A DNA stretch of 64,000 nucleotides from Pelagibacteraceae bacterium AG-422-B15 (GCA_003213715.1 QCMN01000003.1:1-64000), one strand, 5' to 3'; shown: positions 20,945 through 30,637, counted from the stretch's first letter. Made by a program: numbers and translations. The notes: generated by a model from the letters alone, not told the origin.

Positions 20945-21490
20945 ATGAAAAATATTCTTATTGTACCTTTATTATTAATTATTTTTATAAGCAGATCGAA
21001 TGGAGAAAATATTTTGAAAGACGATTTCACGAATGAGAATGAATGGACCTATATTGCAGATAATGTGATGGGTGGTATTTCTGAAGGTGGAGTTGAATTT
21101 AATTTGGGTGATAGCAATGTTTACGCCTTACTAAGCGGCAATGTTAGCACAGAAAACAATGGCGGCTTTATTCAAATTCGTAGAGAACTTAAGAATATTG
21201 ATTTAAGTAAAGCTAAGTCGATAAGGGTATATGCAAGAGGAAATAATGAAAAATATTATATTTTTTTAAGAACAACAGGAACGATATTGCCATGGCAATA
21301 CTATTCACATGAATTTACAGTAAATGAAGAATACAATGAATTTATAATGCAGATCCAAGATTTTAAGAAATCCGGATCTTTATTAGCAAAGCAAATTAAT
21401 CCAAAGAAAATAACTTCTATTGGAATTGTAGCATATGGCAGGGACCATTATGCTGAACTGTACGTCAAAGAATTAGAATTCTTGGAGTAA
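20945..21490 (+). CDS. CIA30-like / NADH:ubiquinone oxidoreductase intermediate-associated family protein
   Basis: WTYIADNVMGGISEGGVEF...NNGGFIQIRREL...IRVYARGN. Confidence 0.8.
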   Translation: MKNILIVPLLLIIFISRSNGENILKDDFTNENEWTYIADNVMGGISEGGVEFNLGDSNVYALLSGNVSTENNGGFIQIRRELKNIDLSKAKSIRVYARGNNEKYYIFLRTTGTILPWQYYSHEFTVNEEYNEFIMQIQDFKKSGSLLAKQINPKKITSIGIVAYGRDHYAELYVKELEFLE

Positions 21491-21494
21491 ATAT

Positions 21495-22124
21495 ATGTGG
21501 CTGTTTGAATGTGGATTAGACACAATTGAGTGGAGAAGAACTATAGTAGTTTATTTATCTGCAATGGCTCCAATAATTTTATCTTTATATCTAATATATA
21601 AAAATCAAATGAAGAAATGGATTGCATTAACGTTATTATCTTCTTTTTTAATTGCTGCTATCGGATGGGAGATATGGGTTAATTTTGGACTTGTTGATGG
21701 TGATCCGGTTAATATCAGAAGATCTGGTGCAATGACATGTGCAATTCCAATGGAAATTAATTGGTTAGTAAACTCATTGGCCGATACAGGTATTGTTTGG
21801 TTTGCAATAATTCTTGTTTATTGGATTTTTCCAAAAAGAGCTCTTGAGTATGAGAAGTTTCAATTAGTATCCTTGTCTATTTTTTTTATTTGGTTCATGG
21901 GTCAGAATTTTTTAGTGGAAGCTGTTATTTATCACAATCAAGTAGGAGGCGATGCAGTAATCTCTTGGGCACCATTAATGCCATTTGGCCCTTATTTTAA
22001 TCCAACATTAATAAATTTTGGTGAAAGAGACATAACGCTCCAATCTCAATCTGCGTGGATTATCGGAACGATAGTTTTCTATTCTATATCTGTATATTTT
22101 TATAAAAAAACAAACGGAAAATAA
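21495..22124 (+). CDS. Multi-pass membrane protein, unknown function
   Basis: 209 aa, several hydrophobic helices. Confidence 0.65.
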   Translation: MWLFECGLDTIEWRRTIVVYLSAMAPIILSLYLIYKNQMKKWIALTLLSSFLIAAIGWEIWVNFGLVDGDPVNIRRSGAMTCAIPMEINWLVNSLADTGIVWFAIILVYWIFPKRALEYEKFQLVSLSIFFIWFMGQNFLVEAVIYHNQVGGDAVISWAPLMPFGPYFNPTLINFGERDITLQSQSAWIIGTIVFYSISVYFYKKTNGK

Positions 22125-22125
22125 A

Positions 22126-22156
22126 AAACCCCATCTGCAGAGATGGGGTTTATTTT
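22126..22156. terminator. Rho-independent terminator hairpin AAACCCCATCT-GCAG-AGATGGGGTTT + T-rich
   Basis: Perfect stem followed by ATTTTAGTTTTATTT. Confidence 0.85.
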
Positions 22157-22171
22157 AGTTTTATTTCAAAC

Positions 22172-22252
22172 ATCTACGTCTTGTAGATTTTAGAATATTT
22201 TTGAAATGGTTGTGGACACCACCCCTTACAATGTTGGTGGCGTCAACTTTTT
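22172..22252 (+). ncRNA. Possible small structured RNA (two hairpins ending in TTTTT)
   Basis: ATCTAC-GTCTT-GTAGAT, then GTTG..CCACC..GGTGG..CAAC followed by TTTTT; not coding. Confidence 0.35.
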
Positions 22253-22436
22253 AACCTCCACATTATCATCAACAAATAATATCAAGCACTCTCAAAATGT
22301 GAATTAAAAATGAAAAAAGCCTGAATACAGAAAGTATTTAAGCTTTTCATGATGATAACGTGGATTGATGATCCTTCTGGATAATTCTTTATAAGAATCA
22401 ATTAATATATTTGAAAAATATATTTACTATTAAAAA

Positions 22437-22610
22437 ATGACCCAGCAAAACTGCCAATGGTGTAATACATCAATAATTCCAATTGATGTACATGGTCACT
22501 ATCAATGCCCAAATTGCAAGATTAACATCGATCCTTGTTGCTCAGGTGAACAGAATGATGATTATGATTCAACTTTGCAGTCTTGTAACACCAAACGCTT
22601 CGACGAATAA
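22437..22610 (+). CDS. Small zinc-ribbon protein (57 aa)
   Basis: MTQQNCQWCNTSIIPIDVHGHYQCPNCKINIDPCCSGEQNDDYDSTLQSCNTKRFDE*; paired CxxC motifs. Absent from the ORF track. Confidence 0.75.
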   Translation: MTQQNCQWCNTSIIPIDVHGHYQCPNCKINIDPCCSGEQNDDYDSTLQSCNTKRFDE

Positions 22611-22615
22611 TTAAA

Positions 22616-22729
22616 TCAAAAAAAATACAAAAACAACATTAAAACCAAAAAGACAATAAGTGCCATTAATGGAAAGGTGAGTATTCTATAAATAATTTGT
22701 AAGAACTGTTTAAAGCTAAACTGCTCCAT
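22616..22729 (-). CDS. 37-aa hydrophobic micro-protein
   Basis: MEQFSFKQFLQIIYRILTFPLMALIVFLVLMLFLYFF*; 8 bp downstream of the SDR gene on the same strand. Confidence 0.4.
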   Translation of the reverse strand: MEQFSFKQFLQIIYRILTFPLMALIVFLVLMLFLYFF

Positions 22730-22737
22730 AGGATTAT

Positions 22738-23601
22738 TTAACTTAGAATAATGTCTTCGCCATCATCTTTGTTTACAAAGAAATCTGGAAATGGTTCAGC
22801 ATCAGGAGTTGCAAGATATTCAGATAAATCCGTCTTACCAGCTTTCATCATCGTACTGTCATCAACACACATGTTTCCAGTAAATTTTTTGGAATCCTGA
22901 GTAAGTATTACATATGCAGCATCGCCCATGATAGCAGGTGTTCTACATTTGCTTTTTCCTTGATCATCCATTGATGCGGCTAAAATATTGTTTACTGCGG
23001 CTGTATCAATCATAGTTCTTGGCCATAATGAGTTTACTGCAATGCCTGATGACTTTAATTCTTCTGACATTCCAAGTGTACACATACTCATTCCATATTT
23101 TGCCATAGTATAAGCTACATGCGGACTAAACCACTGGCTTTCCATATTTAAAGGTGGCCCTAGGTTTAATATGTGAGGATTGTTTCCTTTTTTTAAATGA
23201 GGAATACATGACTTTGAAACAAGAAACGTTCCTCTTGTATTGATGTTGTGCATTAAATCATATCTTTTCATTTCTGTATTAACAGTAGGAGTTAAGCTAA
23301 TTGCACTTGCATTGTTTACACAAATATCAATACCACCGAATGTTTCTACGGTTTTTTCAACAGCAGCAAGTACTTGATCTTCAAATCTTATATCTGTTTT
23401 TATACCAATTGCATTACCACCAGCCTTAATTAAATCTTCTGCAGCAGTAAAAATAGTACCAGGCAATGTTGGTTGCGGCTCAGTGGTTTTTGCAATGATA
23501 GCAATATTAGCACCATCTTTTGCAGCACGCTCAGCAATTGCGTATCCAATGCCTCTTGTGGCGCCAGTTATAAATAATGTTTTTCCTTTGAGATCAGTCA
23601 T
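22738..23601 (-). CDS. Short-chain dehydrogenase/reductase
   Basis: LFITGATRGIGYAIAE...CVNNASAISL...YTMAKYGMSM. Confidence 0.92.
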   Translation of the reverse strand: MTDLKGKTLFITGATRGIGYAIAERAAKDGANIAIIAKTTEPQPTLPGTIFTAAEDLIKAGGNAIGIKTDIRFEDQVLAAVEKTVETFGGIDICVNNASAISLTPTVNTEMKRYDLMHNINTRGTFLVSKSCIPHLKKGNNPHILNLGPPLNMESQWFSPHVAYTMAKYGMSMCTLGMSEELKSSGIAVNSLWPRTMIDTAAVNNILAASMDDQGKSKCRTPAIMGDAAYVILTQDSKKFTGNMCVDDSTMMKAGKTDLSEYLATPDAEPFPDFFVNKDDGEDIILS

Positions 23602-23684
23602 ATTAACTCCTTAAAAAGGTATAAAAATTTGTCATAAAAGTTTCACTAAGATAGTCCATAATAATTTTATTTAAAGGAGTAAAT

Positions 23685-24011
23685 ATGGCTAAATTTTATA
23701 TGATGGCGAAATATACCCCAGAAGCTTTAAAAGGATTTATGAGTAAACCATCAGATGACAGAAAGGCGGCTTCGGCTAAATTAGTTGAGTCCGTTGGAGG
23801 CAGTCTTTTATCTTTTGACATAGTAAGAGGGGACTATGATCTTGTGATGGTAGTGGACGCTATTGATTTTAATGCAGCGGCAGGTGCAAAAATAGCTGTT
23901 CAATCCACTGGCATGGTAACTGATGCAGTTATACTGGAAGCAGTAGATATGACGGAAATTGTTTCTAAAGCAGGAACAGCACTTGGCAACTATACTAAAC
24001 CAGGAGCATAA
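23685..24011 (+). CDS. GYD-domain protein
   Basis: YMMAKYTPEALKGF...GGSLLSFDIVRGDYDLVMVVDAID. Confidence 0.85.
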   Translation: MAKFYMMAKYTPEALKGFMSKPSDDRKAASAKLVESVGGSLLSFDIVRGDYDLVMVVDAIDFNAAAGAKIAVQSTGMVTDAVILEAVDMTEIVSKAGTALGNYTKPGA

Positions 24012-24012
24012 A

Positions 24013-24300
24013 ATGAGCACAGTTGTTACTGTTAAATTTTTTCCTAAACCGGAAATGGTTCAAGAAATGAATAACTGGTTTAGAGAAAATTTATCCAATA
24101 CGCAATCATATGAAGGCTGTCAGCTAATTAAAGGTGGGTATAACAAGGACACTCAAGAGGTTATCCTTTATGAAGTATGGGACAGTGTTGAGGCTCATCA
24201 AAAATATGTTAATTGGAGAATTGAGATTGGTGATATTCCAAAACTTGTTGAAATGTCAACTAAGGAACCTGATATCGTCTATCATGAAGAAATTTATTAA
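24013..24300 (+). CDS. Antibiotic biosynthesis monooxygenase (ABM)-like dimeric alpha/beta barrel protein
   Basis: MSTVVTVKFFPKPEMVQEMNNWFREN...YEGCQLIKGGYNKDTQEVILYEVWDSVEAHQKYVNWR. Confidence 0.75.
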   Translation: MSTVVTVKFFPKPEMVQEMNNWFRENLSNTQSYEGCQLIKGGYNKDTQEVILYEVWDSVEAHQKYVNWRIEIGDIPKLVEMSTKEPDIVYHEEIY

Positions 24301-24324
24301 ACAAAAAAATTAAAAAGGAAAAAA

Positions 24325-24705
24325 ATGGAAGCAAAAGAAGTAGTACAAAGAGGTTATGACTTATTCGGATCTGGAGATATGGAAACATTCTTTGGTGAAA
24401 TAGTTCATGACGAGATAACATGGACGTTTCCAGGAGAAGAAGGAAAACATCCATTAGCGGGTGTACATAAAGGAAAAGAAAATTTCATCGCGAATATGTC
24501 AAAAATTCCAGAGTATTGGGATAATTTTATGGTTACACCTCAAGCAATGATTAGTGAAGGTAACAAAGTATTCGCACTAGTAAAAGGAACTGCTGATGGT
24601 ATGGATACTATGTTTGGTCATTACTTTGAAGTTGAAAACAATCAAATGAAAGTAATGATGACTTTTGATGATACGCTTACAGCATTCAATGCAATGAAAG
24701 AATAG
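24325..24705 (+). CDS. SnoaL/NTF2-like protein
   Basis: VVQRGYDLFGSGDMETFFGEIVHDEITWTFPG...HKGKENFIANM. Confidence 0.82.
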   Translation: MEAKEVVQRGYDLFGSGDMETFFGEIVHDEITWTFPGEEGKHPLAGVHKGKENFIANMSKIPEYWDNFMVTPQAMISEGNKVFALVKGTADGMDTMFGHYFEVENNQMKVMMTFDDTLTAFNAMKE

Positions 24706-24714
24706 GGAGTAATT

Positions 24715-24999
24715 ATGAATAATTATATTGTAACACATACGTTCAAGTCTAAAGAGGCAAAAGAAGCCTTTGCCAAGGCTGGTGAAGGAATTTCTGAGGA
24801 AGAACAAATACAAAGCATGACAGGAGAGAATGCTGCGTGCCAAATGAGTTGGGAAACTCCTGGAGATTCACTGACAATGTTTTGTTACTGGAAAGCAAAA
24901 AGTCCAGATGATGTTAACTCAATGCTTGCTGACTATAATGAGTTCTTTGAGCCACATCAATTTGAATTAACAAATGAACCAATAAAGTTCACAGCATAA
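24715..24999 (+). CDS. Small conserved-looking protein, unknown function
   Basis: 94 aa, AGGGAGT SD upstream, part of the small-protein operon. Confidence 0.6.
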   Translation: MNNYIVTHTFKSKEAKEAFAKAGEGISEEEQIQSMTGENAACQMSWETPGDSLTMFCYWKAKSPDDVNSMLADYNEFFEPHQFELTNEPIKFTA

Positions 25000-25015
25000 A
25001 ATTAGGAGAAGTATT

Positions 25016-25309
25016 ATGTATGTAATGTTGACGCAAAAACTTTCTAAAGGTTTTGAGTCTTGGAAAGATATGGTTCATGAAAATGAACATAAACTAAAGG
25101 GCTTTAAAGGCAGAATTATATTTGCTGGATCTCATGCAGAAGATGATAATTCGATGGTAGTTATTATGCATTATGACGATAAGGAAGGACTTATGGCTTT
25201 TAAAAATGATGAAGAATTAACTAAAGCCAGACAAGAGGCAGGGGCCTTAACAGACACAACTGTGATGACAGTTTTGACTGATGAAGCCATCTTAAATTTT
25301 CCAAGCTGA
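25016..25309 (+). CDS. Small ABM-like protein, unknown function
   Basis: MYVMLTQKLSKGFESWKDMVHENEHKLKGFKGRIIFAGSHAEDDNSMVVIMHYDD... Confidence 0.6.
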   Translation: MYVMLTQKLSKGFESWKDMVHENEHKLKGFKGRIIFAGSHAEDDNSMVVIMHYDDKEGLMAFKNDEELTKARQEAGALTDTTVMTVLTDEAILNFPS

Positions 25310-25312
25310 ATT

Positions 25313-25540
25313 TTAATTGGCTGCAAGTTGAAAGGAATTATCTTCTCTGCAGCCAGTCCCAATCGATAAACCAATTTCTTTTATTTCGCTTTCTGAATAT
25401 TTAGCCTCATCTAAATTATTTAAAACAGCCAAATTACGATCAATACAACTTTTGTGCGGTGAAGGAACAAGAGATGTAAAAAAAATGACAAAAACTAAAA
25501 GTGCGAATGCTAATGGAACTAAGCCGTATCTATTAATCAT
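25313..25540 (-). CDS. Small membrane protein
   Basis: 75 aa, N-terminal TM helix. Confidence 0.5.
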   Translation of the reverse strand: MINRYGLVPLAFALLVFVIFFTSLVPSPHKSCIDRNLAVLNNLDEAKYSESEIKEIGLSIGTGCREDNSFQLAAN

Positions 25541-25734
25541 TTTTTGAATAAACTCTCAGCATTTAGACGATCTTTTTCTTTAGATGAAATATAGTTTTCA
25601 GCTCTCTTAATTTCTACATTAAGTTCTATAATATATTCTTTAAGTTCTTCTATACTCAAAGTGTCAAAATCAATTTCTTTTGGCTTAATAATTGGCTCTA
25701 AATCATCTGTATCCATCAAAGTTGAGTGTTTCAT
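25537..25734 (-). CDS. Small DUF1192-like protein
   Basis: DTDDLEPIIKPKEIDFDTLSIEELKEYIIELNVEIKRAENYISSKEKDRLNAESLFKK. Confidence 0.6.
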   Translation of the reverse strand: MKHSTLMDTDDLEPIIKPKEIDFDTLSIEELKEYIIELNVEIKRAENYISSKEKDRLNAESLFKK

Positions 25735-25761
25735 TTTTTTGGCAACTTGTTAAGATTAAAT

Positions 25762-26865
25762 ATGGCAGAAGAAGTTCGTTTTTTTGATAACCGACAGAGA
25801 TACCTATTGTTTGTTACAACCACAAATGAAAAAGCGGTAATAGCTGAAAAATTATCCCATTTGATTAACGAATTGAAACCAGTAAAACCTGCCCTTAAAA
25901 TATTCGATGCTGGAGTAGGTGATGGAGCAGTGTTAATGAATGTGCTTCGAATTGCCCATCAAAAATTTCCAACTGTTCCTTTTTATGTTTCTTGTAAAGA
26001 TGTAAGCATGGAAGATGCAAGAATAACCATTGAGAAATTAGCTGACAGATTTGTTGAGCATCCAAACATGGTTTTTACAATATCTAATTTACACTACTCT
26101 GAAGCTGGGTATCTCAAATCAAATAACGAGTCTAAGCAACAAAATATGAATTGGAACAGTATTGCTCTAGATGGAAACTTTTCATTTGGATTTTATGAAC
26201 AGTTAAGACAGTTGGGCCCACTTTTAAAAGAAAATTGGAGAGTTGAAGAAAATAAACAGGGAAATACAACTTATGAAAACCCATCTGTAATTTGCATATA
26301 TAGAAAAGACCATGAATTCACGCTTGATCAGATAATTCCAACTAAAAAAGAATCTATTAACGAATTTGACTTAGTAATTGTCTCACAAGCATATCGTTCA
26401 CGAGCAAGTGTTGAAAAAAAAGTTAATAATGTAATTAAGCCTATGGTTAATTTACTCGCCCCAAATGGAAAAATGGTTGCTTTTCACTCTTACGGAAATG
26501 ATCCTGGTCTCAATGCAATTAATCAACTATGGCCAGATGAAAATCCATTTCCAAATAAAGGTCATGACATTATTCAGTACATGAAAAATAATTTAGACAG
26601 TGAATTCAATAGCAAAATTCATTTCAGAGAACCTGAAATATTTGAATACAAACTAAGGTCACAGCCAAATGAGATAAACAGTGGCATTGCCACATCATTA
26701 GTATTTTCTGCATGGAATGCTTGTACATATGTTGCCCAAATAAGTGATCAAATGGTTAAGGAAAAGGAAGCAGATCAAAGTTATATTAAGTGCATTGAGG
26801 ACATAATTCGTGATCATGACGGATTATGGTTTTATGACGAAATGCTTGTGGCTGACAGAAAATAA
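25762..26865 (+). CDS. SAM-dependent methyltransferase-like protein
   Basis: LKIFDAGVGDGAVLMNVLR (motif I-like), FDLVIVSQAYRSR, LAPNGKMVAFHSYG. Confidence 0.65.
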   Translation: MAEEVRFFDNRQRYLLFVTTTNEKAVIAEKLSHLINELKPVKPALKIFDAGVGDGAVLMNVLRIAHQKFPTVPFYVSCKDVSMEDARITIEKLADRFVEHPNMVFTISNLHYSEAGYLKSNNESKQQNMNWNSIALDGNFSFGFYEQLRQLGPLLKENWRVEENKQGNTTYENPSVICIYRKDHEFTLDQIIPTKKESINEFDLVIVSQAYRSRASVEKKVNNVIKPMVNLLAPNGKMVAFHSYGNDPGLNAINQLWPDENPFPNKGHDIIQYMKNNLDSEFNSKIHFREPEIFEYKLRSQPNEINSGIATSLVFSAWNACTYVAQISDQMVKEKEADQSYIKCIEDIIRDHDGLWFYDEMLVADRK

Positions 26866-26902
26866 TTATTGAATTTCTCACAAGCAATTTATATCAAATA
26901 GT

Positions 26903-27421
26903 ATGTTATCATCTTTAATAGTAGGTGCAGGGTGCTTTTGGGGCGTTGAAGTCTTATATGAACAAATGCCTGGTGTTATTGATGCAACCTCAGGTTATTC
27001 TGGTGGTCATTTAGATAATCCTAGATATGAAGACGTTTTAACTGGTGAGACAGGTCATGTTGAAGTAGTCAAGATTGATTATGATACTAGCGAAGTTACT
27101 TTTAATGAATTAATTGATACATTTTTTATCATTCATGATCCCACAACCTTAAATCGTCAAGGTCCTGATATTGGTGAGCAATATAAATCTATACTTTTTT
27201 ACAATAGCGAAGATGAAAAAGAAATTATTGAGAGTAAAATAAAAAAAATTGATTTATCAGGCAAGTTTGAAAACCCAATAGTTACAGAAATTAGAGAAAC
27301 AACAGAGTTTTATCCTGCAGAAGACTACCATCAAGATTATGCAGTAAAAACAGGCAAACTATGCTACCAGCAACTTTATGTTATGTATAATTATTCACCG
27401 ATACCCATCTCAACACCCTAA
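26903..27421 (+). CDS. msrA: Peptide-methionine (S)-S-oxide reductase
   Basis: VGAGCFWGVEVLYEQMPGVIDATSGYSGG, HDPTTLNRQGPDIGEQY. Confidence 0.96.
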   Translation: MLSSLIVGAGCFWGVEVLYEQMPGVIDATSGYSGGHLDNPRYEDVLTGETGHVEVVKIDYDTSEVTFNELIDTFFIIHDPTTLNRQGPDIGEQYKSILFYNSEDEKEIIESKIKKIDLSGKFENPIVTEIRETTEFYPAEDYHQDYAVKTGKLCYQQLYVMYNYSPIPISTP

Positions 27422-27422
27422 A

Positions 27423-28307
27423 CTATTTTGATGAAAAAGTAGGCAGTTGAGGATTACTTACTGTTGGAAGTACATACCTGCTTTTTGCAATATCTAAACA
27501 GTTTTCATTGTTGTGATTATAATAATTTGAACTTTTGAAATCTAAATGTTTCGCTTTATCATAAGTTTTATTAGATTGTACGCTGTACATTATATCCCCA
27601 GGTATTGATAGGTGCCCTCCAATGCCATCGTTGATCGTGCCTTCATCTTTAAAAACTAGATGATCTTCTGCACACTGTGGTACGGCCCCCAAAACATGAA
27701 GAATTTCATGAAGAGCAGCTTTAGCAGTTTCATTAAATTCAGGTTTAAAACCACCATTGTTTTCAATACATGAGCCACTTCTTTTTCCTGGGTAATAAAG
27801 AGCTGCCGTGTTGGCTGTTACACCCTCTGTTGCATAGCTTGGAAGTTGAGAAGACGCACAAACATCTCTGTTAGAGCCGCCATAGATGATGAAATAAACT
27901 TTTTTTGGATCATTAAAACCAAATCGACTTATTGCGGGTTGTAATACATTGACTGCCTGAATTCCATGTTTTGATATTTCATCATCATTTATGTCAAGTC
28001 TCAGAAAAGTAATGTCTATTTTATTATCATCTTTCCGATCAAATTTAAGATTCTGGCCATCTGCAAATAATCTATCTTTAGTTTTTGAATTAAACCATTT
28101 ATCGATTTGATACATTAACATGCTTATTTTGCTATCAAGATCGTAGTCTTTATCAACACCATCTTTTGGTAAAACATACATAACATGAATATTATAACCA
28201 TCATCAACATCAGGAAGATCAGCGAAGTTTCTTCCTGGTTTTTCATCAGAAAACACAGCTGAAGCTAAAAAAAAACTTATTATAATATAGCTAATAAATA
28301 TACGCAT
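27423..28307 (-). CDS. Secreted putative metalloprotease (metzincin-like)
   Basis: Signal peptide; AALHEILHVLGAVPQCAEDH resembles HExxHxxG. Confidence 0.6.
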   Translation of the reverse strand: MRIFISYIIISFFLASAVFSDEKPGRNFADLPDVDDGYNIHVMYVLPKDGVDKDYDLDSKISMLMYQIDKWFNSKTKDRLFADGQNLKFDRKDDNKIDITFLRLDINDDEISKHGIQAVNVLQPAISRFGFNDPKKVYFIIYGGSNRDVCASSQLPSYATEGVTANTAALYYPGKRSGSCIENNGGFKPEFNETAKAALHEILHVLGAVPQCAEDHLVFKDEGTINDGIGGHLSIPGDIMYSVQSNKTYDKAKHLDFKSSNYYNHNNENCLDIAKSRYVLPTVSNPQLPTFSSK

Positions 28308-28336
28308 ATTTTTAAATCTGATATTGTTTTTGTTTA

Positions 28337-29407
28337 ATGAGAAAGTTTATTACAAATCCATATTTTAAAAAAGGACTTCCAGGTGATAATGGCACTGATC
28401 CTGTTAGTACAGATGTTGAGGCTGTAAAAAAGCTTTTGAGATTGTGCCCTAAAGCAGCTGAAACACCTTTAGTGAAATCAGCTAAATTAAGCAATGAACT
28501 AGGTATTAAAAAATTATGGTTTAAGGATGAAAGAGACCGAATGGGTCTTGGAAGCTTTAAAGCACTTGGCGCAGCATTTGTAATCGCAAGTGATGCAGCA
28601 AAACATTTAAAATCTTTTAGCAAGGACTCAAATTGGAGCTCAGCTCTAAATGGGAAAACTTATATATCAGCGAGTGCCGGTAATCATGGAATTTCTCTAG
28701 CGGCTGGTGCAAGAGTATTTGGAGCAAGAGCTGTAATATATTTATCTAAAAATGTTCCTTCAAGCTTTGCAGATAAAATTAAAAGTTTTGGCGCAGAAGT
28801 TGTTGTATACGGTAATGATTATGAAGAGAGTTTAGAGGGAGCAAAGCAAGAAGCTGAGAAAAACGGCTGGATGCTTTTGTCAGATGTGACTTGGGATGGA
28901 TACGATCATGGCTTGCGAGTTATGCAAGGATACTTAGTTCTTGCAGATGAAGCGTGCGCAAGCTGCGATGAGCATCCAACACATATATTCTTACAAGCAG
29001 GAGTAGGCGGTTTCCCTGCATCTATTGCAACCTATATGAGAAAATATTTTGGCAATGAGCCAAAAATAATAATTGTCGAACCTACGAAGGCACCAGTGTT
29101 GCTTGAGTCTATAAATAAGGGAGAAGCTGTAACTGTAACCGGCGGGGTTTCTAATATGGGACGCTTAGATTGCAAAAGCCCTTCGACAAGGGCGCTATCA
29201 TCGCTTGCAATTACTTGTACAAATTTCATGACAATCGAAGATGAAGATGCAGACATTGCAGTGAAAGAGCTTAGACAAAATGATTTTGATACTTCACCTT
29301 CTGGTGGAGCTGGTTATGCCGCTATCAAAGAAGCAAAAAAATATCCAGAGTGTGGAATTGACAAAAATAGTAAGATTTTAATTATTTTGACTGAAAAGCC
29401 GGCTTAA
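28337..29407 (+). CDS. Diaminopropionate ammonia-lyase-like PLP enzyme
   Basis: WFKDERDRMGLGSFKALGAAF, SASAGNHGISLAAGARVFGARAVIYL, LQAGVGGFPASIA. Confidence 0.85.
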   Translation: MRKFITNPYFKKGLPGDNGTDPVSTDVEAVKKLLRLCPKAAETPLVKSAKLSNELGIKKLWFKDERDRMGLGSFKALGAAFVIASDAAKHLKSFSKDSNWSSALNGKTYISASAGNHGISLAAGARVFGARAVIYLSKNVPSSFADKIKSFGAEVVVYGNDYEESLEGAKQEAEKNGWMLLSDVTWDGYDHGLRVMQGYLVLADEACASCDEHPTHIFLQAGVGGFPASIATYMRKYFGNEPKIIIVEPTKAPVLLESINKGEAVTVTGGVSNMGRLDCKSPSTRALSSLAITCTNFMTIEDEDADIAVKELRQNDFDTSPSGGAGYAAIKEAKKYPECGIDKNSKILIILTEKPA

Positions 29408-29452
29408 TTTTTATTATTGAAAATTATTCAAACATTATATTAAATTTAGCAA

Positions 29453-30637
29453 ATGATAACAAAAAGTCTTCTCTCTAAAATCATAAAAACAGGGAACCTT
29501 ACATGGGTAAAGCCGAATGGTGAAATTAACACTTACGGTGATGGTACAGGAGACCCCATAAAAATTAGAACTACAAATAACTTTTCAGAGATAAAACTAC
29601 TAATGAACCCGTCAATTCATTTTGGTGAAAGTTATATGAATGGATCACTCGTAGTCGAAGAGGGGCGGATTCATGATTTTTTAAAATTAATTTTCTCAAA
29701 TACAGAGGTTGATATTGATCATTGGGTAATGAAGTTATCAAAAATAGTTCGAGCCATTTCAAATAAATTAACTACAAGCAATTATATGTCAAAATCAAAG
29801 AGAAATGTTGCTCATCATTATGATCTTTCTGATAAGCTTTATGAGCTTTTTTTAGACCCTGATAGACAATATTCTTGTGCTTATTTTAATTCTCCAAATG
29901 ACTCTTTGGAGCAGGCTCAAATCAATAAAAAAGAATTAATCTCAAAGAAGTTATTGCTTGAAGAAAATCAATCTGTTTTAGATATTGGATGCGGTTGGGG
30001 TGGAATGGCCTCGCATATTTATAAAAAATCAAACGCAAGTGTCGTAGGCGTAACTTTATCTGAAGAACAAATTGCATATGCTCAACAAAGAAAAGTTAGA
30101 GAGAAGTTGGATAAGGTTGAATACAGACTTCAGGATTACAGGAACGTAAATGAGAAATATGATCGAATTGTATCTGTTGGCATGTTTGAGCACGTCGGTA
30201 CAGCACACTACCAGGAATTTTTTAACAAAGTTTACGATCTATTAAACGATAGTGGAGTTGCGCTTATTCATACAATTGGTAGGCTGAATGAGCCTGGCAA
30301 TACAGACCCGTGGATAGATAAATATATTTTTCCTGGAGGATATATTCCAGCGCTGAGTGAAACAGTTTCTAGAGTTGAGAAATCGGGTTTATCAATGACT
30401 GATGTACAGATATTAAAATTTCATTATGCGGAAACATTAAAAAGATGGAGATATAATTTTTACGACAATATAGACAAGGTTAAAGAAATTTATGATGAAA
30501 AATTCTGCAGAATGTGGGATTTTTATTTATCTTCATCCCAGGCGTCGTTTGAGGAGTCCACGTTAGTTGTTTTTCAGTTACAATTATCTAAAAATAAAAA
30601 AACTGTTCCAGATAAAAGAGACTACATGATAACTTAG
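29453..30637 (+). CDS. cfa: Cyclopropane-fatty-acyl-phospholipid synthase
   Basis: NVAHHYDLSDKLYELFLDPDRQYSCAYF, LDIGCGWGGMASHI, VGMFEHVGTAHYQEFF. Confidence 0.95.
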   Translation: MITKSLLSKIIKTGNLTWVKPNGEINTYGDGTGDPIKIRTTNNFSEIKLLMNPSIHFGESYMNGSLVVEEGRIHDFLKLIFSNTEVDIDHWVMKLSKIVRAISNKLTTSNYMSKSKRNVAHHYDLSDKLYELFLDPDRQYSCAYFNSPNDSLEQAQINKKELISKKLLLEENQSVLDIGCGWGGMASHIYKKSNASVVGVTLSEEQIAYAQQRKVREKLDKVEYRLQDYRNVNEKYDRIVSVGMFEHVGTAHYQEFFNKVYDLLNDSGVALIHTIGRLNEPGNTDPWIDKYIFPGGYIPALSETVSRVEKSGLSMTDVQILKFHYAETLKRWRYNFYDNIDKVKEIYDEKFCRMWDFYLSSSQASFEESTLVVFQLQLSKNKKTVPDKRDYMIT

